From Pseudomonas sp. B21-040 (GTDB lineage: Bacteria > Pseudomonadota > Gammaproteobacteria > Pseudomonadales > Pseudomonadaceae): a stretch of 64,000 nt of DNA. The notes under the pieces are model-generated. The model was not told the origin of the DNA, did not search any database, and saw only the letters and a list, made by a program, of their open reading frames with translations. Positions 18,435 to 27,840 of this stretch are shown here, in pieces. Where the stretch lies: positions 3,961,501 through 4,025,500 of the forward strand of contig NZ_CP087176.1 in NCBI RefSeq assembly GCF_024748695.1. Reading direction: 5' to 3'. Numbering within the stretch: the stretch's first letter is position 1; each line of letters begins with the position of its first letter. Made by a program: the position numbers and the translations under genes.

Positions 18435-19199
18435 ATGTACAAACTGACCGTTGAAAACCTGCACAAAAGTTATGGCAACCATGAAGTCCTCAAGGGCGTT
18501 TCGCTAAACGCCAAGACCGGCGATGTGATCAGCCTGATCGGCGCCAGTGGTTCGGGCAAGAGCACCTTTCTGCGTTGCATCAACTTCCTGGAAACGCCCA
18601 ACGACGGCGCCATGAGCCTGGATAACCAGCCGATTCAAATGGTCCATGATCGCCACGGAATGCGCGTGGCCGACGCCAATGAACTGCAACGCATCCGCAC
18701 TCGCCTGGCGATGGTGTTCCAGCACTTCAACCTGTGGAGCCACATGACCGTACTGGAAAACATCACCATGGCCCCACGCCGGGTGCTGGGCGTCAGCAAG
18801 AAGGACGCGGAGGATCGCGCCCGGCGCTACCTGGACAAGGTCGGTTTGCCGGCACGGGTTGCAGATCAATACCCGGCGTTTCTCTCGGGTGGTCAGCAGC
18901 AACGGGTCGCCATTGCCCGTGCCCTGAGCATGGAACCGGAGATCATGCTGTTCGATGAGCCGACTTCGGCCCTGGACCCGGAACTGGTGGGCGAAGTGCT
19001 CAAGGTGATCCAGGGGCTGGCCGAAGAAGGCCGCACCATGATCATGGTGACCCACGAAATGAGCTTTGCGCGCAAAGTGTCGAACCAGGTGCTGTTCCTG
19101 CACCAGGGGCGGGTCGAAGAGCAAGGTGCGCCCGAGGACGTATTGGGCAACCCCAAAAGCGAGCGCCTGCAGCAATTCCTCAGCGGCAGCCTGAAGTAA
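18435..19199 (+). CDS. ABC transporter ATP-binding protein, HisP-like
   Basis: A 254-residue ATPase with Walker A (GASGSGKST), the Q-loop, signature LSGGQQQR, Walker B ([12 protein letters not shown]) and the H-loop (MVTHEMSF). A short insertion after the second strand (QPIQMVHDRHGMRVADANEL) is typical of the HisP/AotP branch. The ATG at 18435 is preceded by AGGA. It is the last gene of the operon and is followed by a 14-bp hairpin. Confidence 0.94.
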   Translation: MYKLTVENLHKSYGNHEVLKGVSLNAKTGDVISLIGASGSGKSTFLRCINFLETPNDGAMSLDNQPIQMVHDRHGMRVADANELQRIRTRLAMVFQHFNLWSHMTVLENITMAPRRVLGVSKKDAEDRARRYLDKVGLPARVADQYPAFLSGGQQQRVAIARALSMEPEIMLFDEPTSALDPELVGEVLKVIQGLAEEGRTMIMVTHEMSFARKVSNQVLFLHQGRVEEQGAPEDVLGNPKSERLQQFLSGSLK

Positions 19200-19203
19200 C
19201 CGG

Positions 19204-19241
19204 AGCGCCTTCGAGCGACGGCAGGGACGCTCGAAGGCGCT
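19204..19241 (+). terminator. hairpin after the HisJQMP-like operon
   Basis: AGCGCCTTCGAGCG and CGCTCGAAGGCGCT form a perfect 14-bp stem round a 10-base loop, five bases after the ATPase stop. There is no T-run, so it may be a weak terminator or an mRNA 3'-end stabiliser. Confidence 0.55.
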
Positions 19242-19801
19242 GGCTCAACCCTCAAAACGCCCACGTTCAACCTGAGCAATCAGTGTTGCCGGCATCCCTG
19301 TGATGCCGTAGCCGCTGACGAGCCGCGGCCAACAGACCAGACCGCTTCGCTTCAAAACAAGGAACTCTGTCTGAGCAGCCACCCACTCTGGAACCAAGGT
19401 ATCCACCAACGCCGCATTGCTTTCTCAATCCGTGGTCAGCGACTCGGGGCGATTTCAGTCTGACGTGGCAGATAGGAATTGGCCGGTAGCGAGAGAAGCT
19501 ACGAAAGGTAAAGTGGAGCGCATAGCTGAACCTCTGCTGCGCGGGGCAACCAACCGCTTCTAAAACTAAAGAACTGAGAGGTTGGCTATGACGGCGAACG
19601 AGGATCTGATTGATTGGAATGGCCGCTGGCGTATCTCTAACAGTGCGGTGTCTTGCAGAGCGCTTCCAACTCGCAAGCCAACGTAGGGAGAGGGGCCTGA
19701 GGGAATACCCAGAGGCAAGCCTCAAAAGCCCACGCGTTTTAAGCAGGAGCAATGCGCCGACTGGCTCCGTTAACTGGAAATCAGCAAGCCTTTGAAACGC
19801 A
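19242..19801. other. no recognisable gene
   Basis: This 560-bp stretch has a 33-codon frame from the ATG at 19587 with GAGAGG upstream, and a longer minus frame of odd composition. Neither has a recognisable family. It may be decayed coding sequence. Confidence 0.4.
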
Positions 19802-20548
19802 TCACGTCGACAAGGCAACCCGTCCTATCCCGGCAAACTCAACTTCCACTTGCACCCCGGCCGACGCCCAGTAGATACCGGTCCAGCTACCACTAGCCAC
19901 CAGGTCACCGGCTCGCAAGGGGCTGCCCAGTGCTGCAGCGTGACGCGCCAGCCACGGCAGCGAACTCAGCGGTTCACCGAATGGATGGCTGCCAACGCCG
20001 ACGAATTCAGGTTCCCCGGCCACCCGCAACGCCACCTGTTGTCTTGACCAATCCGGCATTTCCCCCAGCGTTTTCGGTGCACCGAGTACCAGCGCGCGGT
20101 TGAGCTGCTGGTCAGCCAGCCGAAGCAGTGGCGCGGCCTGATCGCCCTGCAGCCAGCGCGTGCCACACAGTTCGATGCCCGGCATCCACACATCGACCGC
20201 CGCACAGGCCATGGCCAGATCAGTGTGCTGGTCGAGGTCGCGCGACAGGCGCACGATCAGTTCTCCCTCGATCCCGAAACCGAAGGCATCGCCCGGCGGA
20301 ACCTGCCAACCCGACGGGTGTACCGCCATTGCCGGTACCCCGGCGGCGCTGATCAGCCCTCCCGGAGCGCCGCCCAGTTTCCAGGCCGCTGGCGGCCCGG
20401 AGGCGAACCAGCCGAGGGCATCCGCTACCTGGTGCTGCACGGCATAGGCTTCGGCTTCGCTAGCCAGTTCCAGGGTTGGCAACGGTTGTTGGCGCCCCTC
20501 ACGCCAAGCACGAATCAGGGTGGCAGCCACCTGCGCGACCGCACTCAC
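19802..20548 (-). CDS. 2-keto-4-pentenoate hydratase-like (FAH superfamily)
   Basis: A 248-residue protein of the fumarylacetoacetate hydrolase superfamily. Conserved parts include AWKLGGAPGG, the acidic metal-site strand GFGIEGELIVRL, the mid-segment CAAVDVWMPGIELCGTRW and the late GDLVASGSWTG. The size fits the MhpD-type hydratases/decarboxylases that add water to 2-hydroxypentadienoates. Its ATG overlaps the stop of the dihydropyrimidinase gene (ATGA at 20545-20548), so the two are co-translated. That pairing suggests a role in breakdown of a ring-opened N-heterocycle, but the substrate is unknown. Confidence 0.82.
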   Translation of the reverse strand: MSAVAQVAATLIRAWREGRQQPLPTLELASEAEAYAVQHQVADALGWFASGPPAAWKLGGAPGGLISAAGVPAMAVHPSGWQVPPGDAFGFGIEGELIVRLSRDLDQHTDLAMACAAVDVWMPGIELCGTRWLQGDQAAPLLRLADQQLNRALVLGAPKTLGEMPDWSRQQVALRVAGEPEFVGVGSHPFGEPLSSLPWLARHAAALGSPLRAGDLVASGSWTGIYWASAGVQVEVEFAGIGRVALST

Positions 20549-21981
20549 AATGCCAACTCAGTCTTACGTCGGCGCAGTTGCGCGGGCGCCGGGCGCTCGC
20601 ACGGCAGAAACCGGCCGCGACCCGCCTCACCGCGCGGCTCGCCGTCCCAGACCACCTCACCGCGAGACAAGGTCATGGCCGGCCAGGCGCTCAGCGTCAT
20701 GCCGGCGTAAGGCGTGTAATCGACGTTGTGGTGCAGCATTTCGTTGCACAGGTGCACCGACTCACCTTCGTTCCAGATCACCAGATCGGCATCAGCACCA
20801 ATAGCGATGCTGCCCTTGCGCGGATACAGCCCATACATCTTGGCGGCATTAGTGGAGGTCAGCGCAACAAAGGTTTGCGGGGTGATGCGCCCACTGCGCA
20901 CGCCTTCGGACCAGAGCAGTGCCATGCGGGTTTCGACACCGGGAATGCCGTTGGCGATCTGGTCGAACGACACCTCTTCACCGTGGGCCTTCTTGCCATC
21001 CGGGCCATCGAAGCGAAAGGGTGCGTGGTCTGACGAGAAAATCTCGAACGAGCCGTTCTCCAGGCCATCCCAGATCACCTGCTGGTTTGCTGCATCGCGC
21101 GGCGGCGGGCTGCAGATGCACTTGGCACCTTCGAAGCTGTCGTCACACCCCAGCGAGTCGGCGGTCAGGAACAGGTACTGCGGGCAGGTTTCGGCGTACA
21201 CCTTCAACCCCTGGCTCTGGGCCCAGCGAATCTGCTCCACGGCCTCGCGACCCGACACGTGCACGATCAGGATCGGCACGTCCACCAGCTCGGCAAGGGC
21301 GATGGCACGATGGGTCGCTTCGCGCTCCACCAGCATCGGCCGCGACGCGGCGTGGTAGCGCGGCGCAGTCAGCCCGGCCGCCAGTAGTCGCTCGGTAAGC
21401 CAGGCGATGCAATCGCTGTTCTCGGCGTGGAGCATCACCATGGCGCCCTCACGGCGCGCCACCGACAAGGTCTCGAGAATCTCCCGGTCGCCCAGCTTCA
21501 GCGCATCGTAGGTCATGTAGATCTTGAACGATGTATAGCCTTCAGCAATCAAGGCCGGCAGTTCTTCACACAGCACCTGCGGGGTGGGGTCGGTGACGAT
21601 CAGGTGAAAGGCATAATCGATCACCGGCTTGTTACCCGCCCGACGATGGTAGTCATCGACGGCAGAGCGCAAGCTTTCGCCCTTCTGCTGGCAGGCGAAC
21701 GGGATGACGGTGGTGGTGCCGCCGCAGGCCGCCGAGACCGTGCCGCTGAAGAAGTCATCGGCCATCACCGAGCCGTCGCCAGTCGGCTGGTCGAGGTGCA
21801 CGTGGCTGTCGATGCCACCGGGGGTGACATGCCGGCCTGCCGCGTCGATTTCCTGGTGACCTTGCGGCAGGTCCAGGCCAAGGGAGACGATGCGCCCGTC
21901 ACGAATACCGATATCGCTGGTGAACGTGTCCGCGGCGGTTACCACGCGGGCGTTGCGAATCACCGTATCAAAAGGTTGCAT
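20545..21981 (-). CDS. hydA: dihydropyrimidinase/hydantoinase
   Basis: A 478-residue cyclic amidohydrolase with the complete binuclear metal site: His60 and His62 (DSHVHLDQ), the carbamylated Lys153 (SFKIYMTYDA), His185 (HAEN), His241 (HVSG) and Asp318 (FSSDHAP). It hydrolyses dihydropyrimidines or 5-substituted hydantoins to N-carbamoyl amino acids. The C-terminal tail (LRRRKTELAL) is the usual extension. No beta-ureidopropionase or carbamoylase gene lies beside it; instead a FAH-type hydratase overlaps its end, and a racemase remnant lies just upstream. Pyrimidine versus hydantoin specificity cannot be settled. Confidence 0.93.
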   Translation of the reverse strand: MQPFDTVIRNARVVTAADTFTSDIGIRDGRIVSLGLDLPQGHQEIDAAGRHVTPGGIDSHVHLDQPTGDGSVMADDFFSGTVSAACGGTTTVIPFACQQKGESLRSAVDDYHRRAGNKPVIDYAFHLIVTDPTPQVLCEELPALIAEGYTSFKIYMTYDALKLGDREILETLSVARREGAMVMLHAENSDCIAWLTERLLAAGLTAPRYHAASRPMLVEREATHRAIALAELVDVPILIVHVSGREAVEQIRWAQSQGLKVYAETCPQYLFLTADSLGCDDSFEGAKCICSPPPRDAANQQVIWDGLENGSFEIFSSDHAPFRFDGPDGKKAHGEEVSFDQIANGIPGVETRMALLWSEGVRSGRITPQTFVALTSTNAAKMYGLYPRKGSIAIGADADLVIWNEGESVHLCNEMLHHNVDYTPYAGMTLSAWPAMTLSRGEVVWDGEPRGEAGRGRFLPCERPAPAQLRRRKTELAL

Positions 21982-21986
21982 ATCAA

Positions 21987-22095
21987 TCAGGCCTCTTCCA
22001 GAAGTAACCGGCCCCAGCCGATCAGGCGGCGCGTGTCTACGCCCTTGGTTTTCAACATGTCCCAGACCACTGTGGTAACGGTGTCGAATACCGGT
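21987..22095 (-). pseudogene. C-terminal scrap of an Asp/Glu/hydantoin-racemase-like gene
   Basis: The 115-bp gap between the aminotransferase and the dihydropyrimidinase encodes about 36 residues ending with a stop at 21987: PVFDTVTTVVWDMLKTKGVD followed by TRRLIGWGRLLLEEA. This reads like the last helix and tail of the Asp/Glu racemase superfamily (maleate isomerase, hydantoin racemase). It joins the end of the aminotransferase gene out of frame, overlapping its stop, so everything upstream has been deleted. Confidence 0.5.
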
Positions 22096-23229
22096 TTAGT
22101 TAACCATCACCTCGTCCAGTGCCTGCTCGAGAGTGCTGACAGTGCGCTCGATATTGCGCAGCTTTTCGAGTCCGAACAGACCGATGCGGAAGGTCTGGAA
22201 GTCGGCCGGCTCGTCGCATTGCAACGGCACTCCGGCGGCGATCTGCAGGCCTTGGTCGGCAAATTTCTTGCCGTTCTTGATGTCGGCATCATCGGTGTAG
22301 CTCACCACTACGCCGGGGGCCTGAAAACCGGCTGCGGCCACGCTTTTGATGCCTTTGCCGGTCAACATTGCGCGCACCCGATCGCCCAGCGCCTGTTGTT
22401 CGTCGCGGACCTTGTCGAAACCGTAGGCTTGCGTCTCTTTCATCACTTCGTTAAACCGCGCGAGGGAATCGCTGGGCATGGTCGCATGGTAGGCATGTCC
22501 GCCCTGTTCGTAGGCCTGCATGATCTGAAGCCACTTTTTCAGGTCGCAGGCGAAGCTGCTGCTTTGCGTCTGCTCGATGCGCTCGAGGGCCAATGCACTG
22601 AGCATCACCAGGGCGCAGCAAGGGGAAGCACTCCAGCCTTTCTGCGGTGCGCTGATCAGCAGGTCGACTGCGCATTTGTGCATATCCACCCACAGCGTGC
22701 CTGAGGCGATGCAGTCCAGCACGAACAGGCCACCCACCGCATGCACGGCGTCGCCGACGGCCCGCAGGTAGTCGTCGGGCAGGATAATCCCTGATGAGGT
22801 TTCAACGTGGGGAGCGAAGACAATCTGTGGCTTCTGCGCCGCAATGGCGGCCAGCACTTCGTCCAGAGGCGGCGGGGCGTAGGCCGCCTGGCGACCCGCG
22901 TCGACCGGTCGGGCTTTGAGCACCGTGGTGGCCGCCGGGATGTTGCCCATCTCAAGGATCTGGCTCCAGCGATAACTGAACCAGCCGTTGCGTATCACCA
23001 GGCATTGCTGATCGGTGGCAAATTGTCGCGCCACCGCTTCCATGCCGAATGTGCCGCTGCCCGGGACCACCGCGACAGCCTGGGCGTTGTAGACCTGTTT
23101 CAGGGTCTTGGAAATGTTCTTCATCACGCCTTGAAATGACTGCGACATGTGGTTGAGCGAGCGGTCGGTGTAGACCACTGAGTACTCGACCAGCCCCTCG
23201 GGATCGATACTGGGATATAGCTTTGACAT
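22096..23229 (-). CDS. class V PLP-dependent aminotransferase
   Basis: A 377-residue fold-type I aminotransferase of the alanine/serine-glyoxylate family. The PLP phosphate loop is VVPGSGTFGMEAVARQF, the pyridine Asp is in FVLDCIASGT, and the Schiff-base lysine is Lys197 (SAPQKGWSASP). It would move an amino group between an amino acid and glyoxylate or pyruvate. The start at 23229 follows GGAGT. Directly downstream come the racemase scrap and the dihydropyrimidinase gene in the same direction, so it likely belongs to that operon; the substrate pair is unknown. Confidence 0.88.
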   Translation of the reverse strand: MSKLYPSIDPEGLVEYSVVYTDRSLNHMSQSFQGVMKNISKTLKQVYNAQAVAVVPGSGTFGMEAVARQFATDQQCLVIRNGWFSYRWSQILEMGNIPAATTVLKARPVDAGRQAAYAPPPLDEVLAAIAAQKPQIVFAPHVETSSGIILPDDYLRAVGDAVHAVGGLFVLDCIASGTLWVDMHKCAVDLLISAPQKGWSASPCCALVMLSALALERIEQTQSSSFACDLKKWLQIMQAYEQGGHAYHATMPSDSLARFNEVMKETQAYGFDKVRDEQQALGDRVRAMLTGKGIKSVAAAGFQAPGVVVSYTDDADIKNGKKFADQGLQIAAGVPLQCDEPADFQTFRIGLFGLEKLRNIERTVSTLEQALDEVMVN

Positions 23230-23278
23230 GGGGTGACTCCTTTGGCAGAGATGTCAGTGGGTAGCAAGGACCGAAAAC

Positions 23279-23345
23279 ATGGACGCAGGCTGGGTCAATG
23301 GTGATGGCTTTACTGTGGACGCCAGCAGCATCAAAGTGGATGCCA
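23279..23345 (+). pseudogene. fragment of an IS1182-type transposase
   Basis: The plus strand reads MDAGWVNGDGFTVDASSIKV then DASRL, matching the intact transposase of this window at MDAGLVKGEGFAVDASIIKA then DASRQ. No other part of the transposase or terminal repeat is seen nearby; after about 23345 the similarity ends. It is the decayed scrap of a second, diverged IS1182-type element. Confidence 0.65.
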
Positions 23346-23408
23346 GCCGGCTGCGCGCTCACCCTAAACGGCCAACAGCTTCCTGTATCAGAACCGCACG
23401 GGCGCTCA

Positions 23409-24290
23409 TCACGTTGATGCCGGCGATTTCGCCGACACCAGCGTGTTCAGTTTAGACAACTCCCCTTCCTCAGGGATTAGTGCTCGAGAGGTGTAGGCCT
23501 GCCGTCGTTCGATCCAGCGCCGCAGAGCCAGAAGCAAAGCGCTGACAAAACCATACATGACCGTGACAATAAACGCCGATTGCAGCAGTGATTGTGGGGC
23601 GAAGCTGGATATTTGCTGGGACCGGCGCAACAGCTCTTCATAGGGAATGATGTACCCCAGGGACGTATCCTGGACAATCGCCAGAACGCCACTGATCAAT
23701 GCTGGCAACATGAGTTTCAGCGCCTGTGGCAATACAATCCACATCATCGCCTGGTGTTCGCGCATGCCGATCGATAACGCCGCTTCGTTCTGCCCGCGCC
23801 CCAAAGAAAGGATACCGGCACGTACAATCTCTGCCGCCATCGCACTGTGGTGCAGCACCATGCCGAAAATCAGATAACCCAGGGCTGACCAGTTCAACCC
23901 GATCGAGGGCAACAGGATGACGGTAAACAGAATCAACAAAAGCAGCGGTACCGCGCGAAAACAACCGATATAGCTGGCAGCCAAGGTGCGCAACCAGAGC
24001 CTGGACGATAACCGCGCAAGCGCCAGAGGCAACGCCAGACTGAAGGCCAATACCATGCTGATCACTGCGGCCAGCAAAGTTGCCACCAGGCCGTCAAACA
24101 GAAAGCGCAGTGTTCCCGGATGCAGGAAGATTTCCCATCGCTTGGCATCGAACTGACCACTGGCATCGAGCCGATGACCCACCGCCATCAGGCAACCCAA
24201 CAGCAGTAACACGCCGATTACCGAAATCAGCCGGTTACGCCTTCTGGCAATCGGACCAGGCGGTTCGTAAAGCAAGTTGTCAGCGCTCAT
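23409..24290 (-). CDS. amino-acid ABC transporter permease
   Basis: A 293-residue inner-membrane protein with an N-terminal helix (LISVIGVLLLLGCLMAVGH) and a five-helix core. The coupling loop is GQNEAALSIGMREHQAMMWIVLPQ. The ATG at 24290 overlaps the stop of the preceding permease by four bases; 14 further codons upstream lie inside that gene. It should pair with that permease as in glutamate/aspartate-type importers (GltJ/GltK, GluC/GluD). Last gene of this operon; 180 bp containing a transposase scrap separate it from the aminotransferase. Confidence 0.88.
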   Translation of the reverse strand: MSADNLLYEPPGPIARRRNRLISVIGVLLLLGCLMAVGHRLDASGQFDAKRWEIFLHPGTLRFLFDGLVATLLAAVISMVLAFSLALPLALARLSSRLWLRTLAASYIGCFRAVPLLLLILFTVILLPSIGLNWSALGYLIFGMVLHHSAMAAEIVRAGILSLGRGQNEAALSIGMREHQAMMWIVLPQALKLMLPALISGVLAIVQDTSLGYIIPYEELLRRSQQISSFAPQSLLQSAFIVTVMYGFVSALLLALRRWIERRQAYTSRALIPEEGELSKLNTLVSAKSPAST

Positions 24291-24919
24291 CGCAACACCG
24301 CCATTTTTTGCTCCAGAAAGCGAAAGAACCAACCGGCTGGCAGGGTCAGCAGAAAATAGGCACCCATGGCGCCGAGGAAGGTCGGCACGGCCAGGGCTGT
24401 GTCGAAGTTGATCTTCTGCGCGGTATAGGTGATGTCCGCGACACCAATCGCAGCCCCAATGGCCGACGCCTTGATTTGAATGATGAACAGATTGCCCAAA
24501 GGTCCAACGACCGACTGCACGGCTTGTGGCAACACCACTTCGCCCAGGATCTGGTCGAAGCGCATCCCGATGCTGCGTGCGGCTTCAATCTGGCCAATCG
24601 ACACAGTGTTGATACCCGCCCGCACGACTTCACAGATCCAGGCCGCGCTATACAGTCCCAGGACCAGGACCGTGGAAGTGAACAGCGAATAGATGAAGCC
24701 CAGCTTCGGCAGTCCAAAGGTGAACAGCAGCAACAGCGCCAGAAGCGGCATCATCCGCATGAGTTCTACGTAACTGCTGGCAAACCAGCGAAAGGGTGGC
24801 CATGGGCTCACCCTCATGATTGCCAGAAGCAGCCCGAGAACGATCGCAATGGCGAAGGACAGCAGGGTCAGCTCGACGCTGACCGCGATGCCCCCCAGAA
24901 AGCGTTCGATATAAGACAT
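24287..24919 (-). CDS. amino-acid ABC transporter permease
   Basis: A 210-residue permease beginning MSYIERFLGGIAVSVELTLL, with the coupling segment GQIEAARSIGMRFDQILGEVVLPQ. It lies 22 bp after the binding-protein gene and is coupled to the next permease. It forms half of the membrane channel of a polar amino-acid importer; the ligand is set by the binding protein. Confidence 0.9.
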   Translation of the reverse strand: MSYIERFLGGIAVSVELTLLSFAIAIVLGLLLAIMRVSPWPPFRWFASSYVELMRMMPLLALLLLFTFGLPKLGFIYSLFTSTVLVLGLYSAAWICEVVRAGINTVSIGQIEAARSIGMRFDQILGEVVLPQAVQSVVGPLGNLFIIQIKASAIGAAIGVADITYTAQKINFDTALAVPTFLGAMGAYFLLTLPAGWFFRFLEQKMAVLR

Positions 24920-24941
24920 CAGGTTCGCCTCTGCGGAGCTC

Positions 24942-25784
24942 TTACTGTTCGATCACTGGCACCTGCGGTGCGCCCAGCCCGGCTTCAAGATCCTTGCCGT
25001 ACATTTCTTGCCACTTGCCACTCTGGATAGCCGCCCCCAACTGATTGCTGATCCAGCTACGCCAAACCTTGTCTTCCTTGGCCACGGCGATGCCGTAGGG
25101 CTCTTCAGTGAACGGAGTGCCAACCACCCGCAGCTTGCCGGGCTGGCGAAGTGACTCACCGACCAACGTGGCGCCATCGTCGACATAGGCGTCGAAACGT
25201 TTGTCTATCAGACCCTCTACACAAGCGGAGGCATCGCTGAAAGTCACGATCTTGGCACTAGGCGCCAATGGTTTGAGATTGCGCTCTACGGTCGTCCCGC
25301 TTAGTACGCAGACAGTCTTGTTGTCGAGGTCAGCGGTTTTGTTGATCGAATGATCGTCGATTCTTACCAGAGAGTCCTGTCCGGCGAGGTAATACGGGCC
25401 CGCAAAGCCTATGACCTGCTTGCGTTCGTCGGTCACTGTCATGGTGGCGATGACCAAGTCGACGCGTTTGTTCTCGACCAGAGGAATGCGGTTTTCCGGT
25501 GTGGTGCTGACCCACTCGATGTTGTCTTCGGAGCCTGTAAGCTGTTTAGCCAGCATCCTGGCCAGATCAGCCTCGAAGCCTTCAACGTCTCCAGTCATGG
25601 GATTTCGGGACGAGAACATCAGCGTATTCAATGAGGTGCCAACAACCAGCTTTCCGCGCTGGTGAATTTTCGCCATCGTCGAATCTGCGGGGAACTGATC
25701 GACTGTGGTCGCCGACGCTAACGTGGCGAACATGCAGGAAGCCAGAAGGGAGACGCTGAATGAAACGAACCGGTTTGAGCGCAT
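24942..25784 (-). CDS. amino-acid ABC transporter, periplasmic binding protein (GluB-like)
   Basis: A 280-residue exported binding protein. The signal peptide covers residues 1-25 (SVSLLASCMFATLASA). The mature part has RGKLVVGTSLNTLMFSS, GFEADLARMLAKQL and ATMTVTDERKQVIGFAGPYY, a type II amino-acid-binding fold close to the glutamate-binding GluB/GltI group. The two cysteines in KTVCVLSG and SACVEGL could form the disulfide common in that group. It sits between the ATPase and two permease genes. The ligand is probably an acidic amino acid or amide; the neighbouring asparaginase fits asparagine or aspartate. Confidence 0.87.
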   Translation of the reverse strand: MRSNRFVSFSVSLLASCMFATLASATTVDQFPADSTMAKIHQRGKLVVGTSLNTLMFSSRNPMTGDVEGFEADLARMLAKQLTGSEDNIEWVSTTPENRIPLVENKRVDLVIATMTVTDERKQVIGFAGPYYLAGQDSLVRIDDHSINKTADLDNKTVCVLSGTTVERNLKPLAPSAKIVTFSDASACVEGLIDKRFDAYVDDGATLVGESLRQPGKLRVVGTPFTEEPYGIAVAKEDKVWRSWISNQLGAAIQSGKWQEMYGKDLEAGLGAPQVPVIEQ

Positions 25785-25823
25785 GGTTGATCTCTCTTTT
25801 TATTGTGTTTTCAGATGAGTTGA

Positions 25824-26588
25824 TTAATGAGCCAGAATCTTGGAAAGAAACTCCCGGGCACGCTCTGAGCGGGGGGCGCTGAAGAAGGTTTCCGGTGGAG
25901 CACTCTCAACAATCCGGCCGGCGTCCATGAAAATAATCCTGTCGGCAGCGGAGCGAGCGAACCCCATTTCATGGGTGACTACTACCATGGTCATGCCTGT
26001 GCGGGCCAAATCGACCATGACCTTCAGAACCTCGTTGACCATTTCCGGATCAAGTGCCGAGGTCGGTTCATCGAACAACATCACGCTGGGCTTCATCGCC
26101 AGCGATCGAGCCAGCGCAACGCGTTGTTGTTGGCCACCCGACAGCTCCGCGGGATAAGCCTTCCCCTTGTGTGCCAGACCGACTTGTTCGAGCTGTTGCA
26201 TTGCCCACGCGTCGGCGTCCTGACGTTTCATTCCAAGGACCTTTCGGGGGCCCATGGCAACATTCTGCAGCGCGCTCCGATGTGCAAACAGATTGAAACT
26301 CTGGAAAACCATGCCGACCTTGGCACGCATTTTCGCCAGTGCCCCGCCCTCTTCAGGCAGGCGTTCGCCGTGCAAAAAAATCTCACCACTGGTGATGGTT
26401 TCCAGGCGATTGATGCAGCGACACAAGGTCGATTTACCAGAGCCCGAAGGACCGATAATCACGACCACTTCACCTGGCTGAACCTCAAGATCAACATCAA
26501 ACAGTACTTGCTGACTGGCAAAGAACTTATTGACCGCGCGTAGTGAGATGGCCGGGGTTTGCTGGTTTTGCGCGTGAGTCGATAGCAT
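25824..26588 (-). CDS. amino-acid ABC transporter ATP-binding protein (GlnQ/GltL-like)
   Basis: A 254-residue ATPase with Walker A (GPSGSGKST), signature LSGGQQQR, Walker B ([12 protein letters not shown]) and the H-loop (VVTHEMGF). I chose the ATG at 26588 (MLSTHAQ); the frame is open upstream into the asparaginase gene end without similarity. It is placed between the asparaginase and the binding-protein gene on the same strand, so the asparaginase, ATPase, binding protein and two permeases form a five-gene set. Confidence 0.92.
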   Translation of the reverse strand: MLSTHAQNQQTPAISLRAVNKFFASQQVLFDVDLEVQPGEVVVIIGPSGSGKSTLCRCINRLETITSGEIFLHGERLPEEGGALAKMRAKVGMVFQSFNLFAHRSALQNVAMGPRKVLGMKRQDADAWAMQQLEQVGLAHKGKAYPAELSGGQQQRVALARSLAMKPSVMLFDEPTSALDPEMVNEVLKVMVDLARTGMTMVVVTHEMGFARSAADRIIFMDAGRIVESAPPETFFSAPRSERAREFLSKILAH

Positions 26589-26638
26589 GGTTTCTGATCT
26601 GCGTTGGAGGTCTGATGTATGCCCTGCAGGCACCCGTA

Positions 26639-27661
26639 CTAGACAAACTTCAATTGCACCGTAGCCTTCAACTGGCCTACCGGCGCGCCGTTGCAATTGT
26701 TCAATGCCGGATCTGCCCAGGGCGCCAACAACGGGCTTTCGCTTTCCTGCTCCAGCACTCCCAGTTGCTTGAGTACGGCAATGGTGATGGCGAACACGGC
26801 AGGGAAATCGCCATCGCTGACTTTCACCGCCACACCCAACCCTCGACTACGGATACCTACCGTCTGCACACCATCGGCACCGGTTTTCGCGACCCAGTCG
26901 CCATTTGATGCAAGCGTGATCCCCAGATCGGATCGGCCGGTACCGGAGACCATTTGCGGATTGCGCCGCATGGCGTCAAACAGACGTTGCAATACCGCGC
27001 TGAGGCTGGCGTCGGAACCGGCATCACCGCTGGCCAGTCGCGCCCACAGCAACGCAAGTCGTGACAGAGGCATCCCGAGGTTTGGCGCGTTACAGCCATC
27101 AGTGCCCGCCCAAAACTGATTTTCCGGAACACCGCTCAGCGATGCGACGACACGCTGGATGTCACGTTGCAAGGGATGGTCCGGTGCCAGGTAGGAATCA
27201 CTGGCTAACCCGTGAAGGCGGCAATAGGCAAGAAACCCGGTGTGCTTCCCGGAGCAGTTGTGGTGGCGTTGATCGAAGTGGAAGCCAGCCGGCGGCAGAT
27301 TGCCCGCGCTATAGAAGTCCGGTAAATGGCAGCCGCACCCCAGGTCAGTCACTTCGTGCCGGATTTTCGCCAACATGCTGCTCACGGCATTCACGTGCGA
27401 TGCTTCCCCGGAGTGACTGGCACACATGACGGCGACTTGATCATCGGAGAACCCAAAGTGTTCGACACCGCCATCACGCACGAAAGGAACGGCCTGGAAC
27501 GGTTTGAGCGTTGAACGGGAAAACATCATCGCTCCCGGATCGCCCGCATAGGCCAACAAAGCCCCTTCGGTATCAACAACAGCTACTGATCCCCAGTGAA
27601 TCCGCTCCACATGCTGGTTTCGAGTAGCAACAGCCAATGGAACATGTGCAGGAAAATCCAT
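26639..27661 (-). CDS. L-asparaginase, Rhizobium etli type (asparaginase II family)
   Basis: A 340-residue protein of the PF06089-type asparaginases, unrelated to the E. coli enzymes. Active-site features known from R. etli asparaginase can be placed: Ser48/Lys53 region in [10 protein letters not shown], Cys136 and Lys139 in [10 protein letters not shown], and Cys190 in [10 protein letters not shown], which hold a zinc and the catalytic Ser-Lys pairs. It should hydrolyse asparagine to aspartate and ammonia in the cytoplasm. It heads an operon with an amino-acid importer, so uptake plus deamidation is the likely job. It is divergent from a LysR gene, the probable regulator, across 179 bp. Confidence 0.88.
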   Translation of the reverse strand: MDFPAHVPLAVATRNQHVERIHWGSVAVVDTEGALLAYAGDPGAMMFSRSTLKPFQAVPFVRDGGVEHFGFSDDQVAVMCASHSGEASHVNAVSSMLAKIRHEVTDLGCGCHLPDFYSAGNLPPAGFHFDQRHHNCSGKHTGFLAYCRLHGLASDSYLAPDHPLQRDIQRVVASLSGVPENQFWAGTDGCNAPNLGMPLSRLALLWARLASGDAGSDASLSAVLQRLFDAMRRNPQMVSGTGRSDLGITLASNGDWVAKTGADGVQTVGIRSRGLGVAVKVSDGDFPAVFAITIAVLKQLGVLEQESESPLLAPWADPALNNCNGAPVGQLKATVQLKFV

Positions 27662-27840
27662 AATGATCTCGATACTCCAATGAGCTCCGGAGATGAACGA
27701 TTCTCTCGTGTGAATACGTTGCCGGAAGTTATGAACGGTGTGCGCACTTCAATCGAAATGAGTCTATATACTGGCGAAAATGGATGGAACATCGTCCGAT
27801 AGAATTCGGTTTTGCAACCAGCGCAAAGGCAACTCTGAAA

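Noticed and set aside
19267..19818. 183-codon minus frame in the gap after the HisP-like gene
   Set aside because: Composition rich in Arg, Leu and Ser without a recognisable motif; overlaps the terminator region and the end of the hydratase gene.
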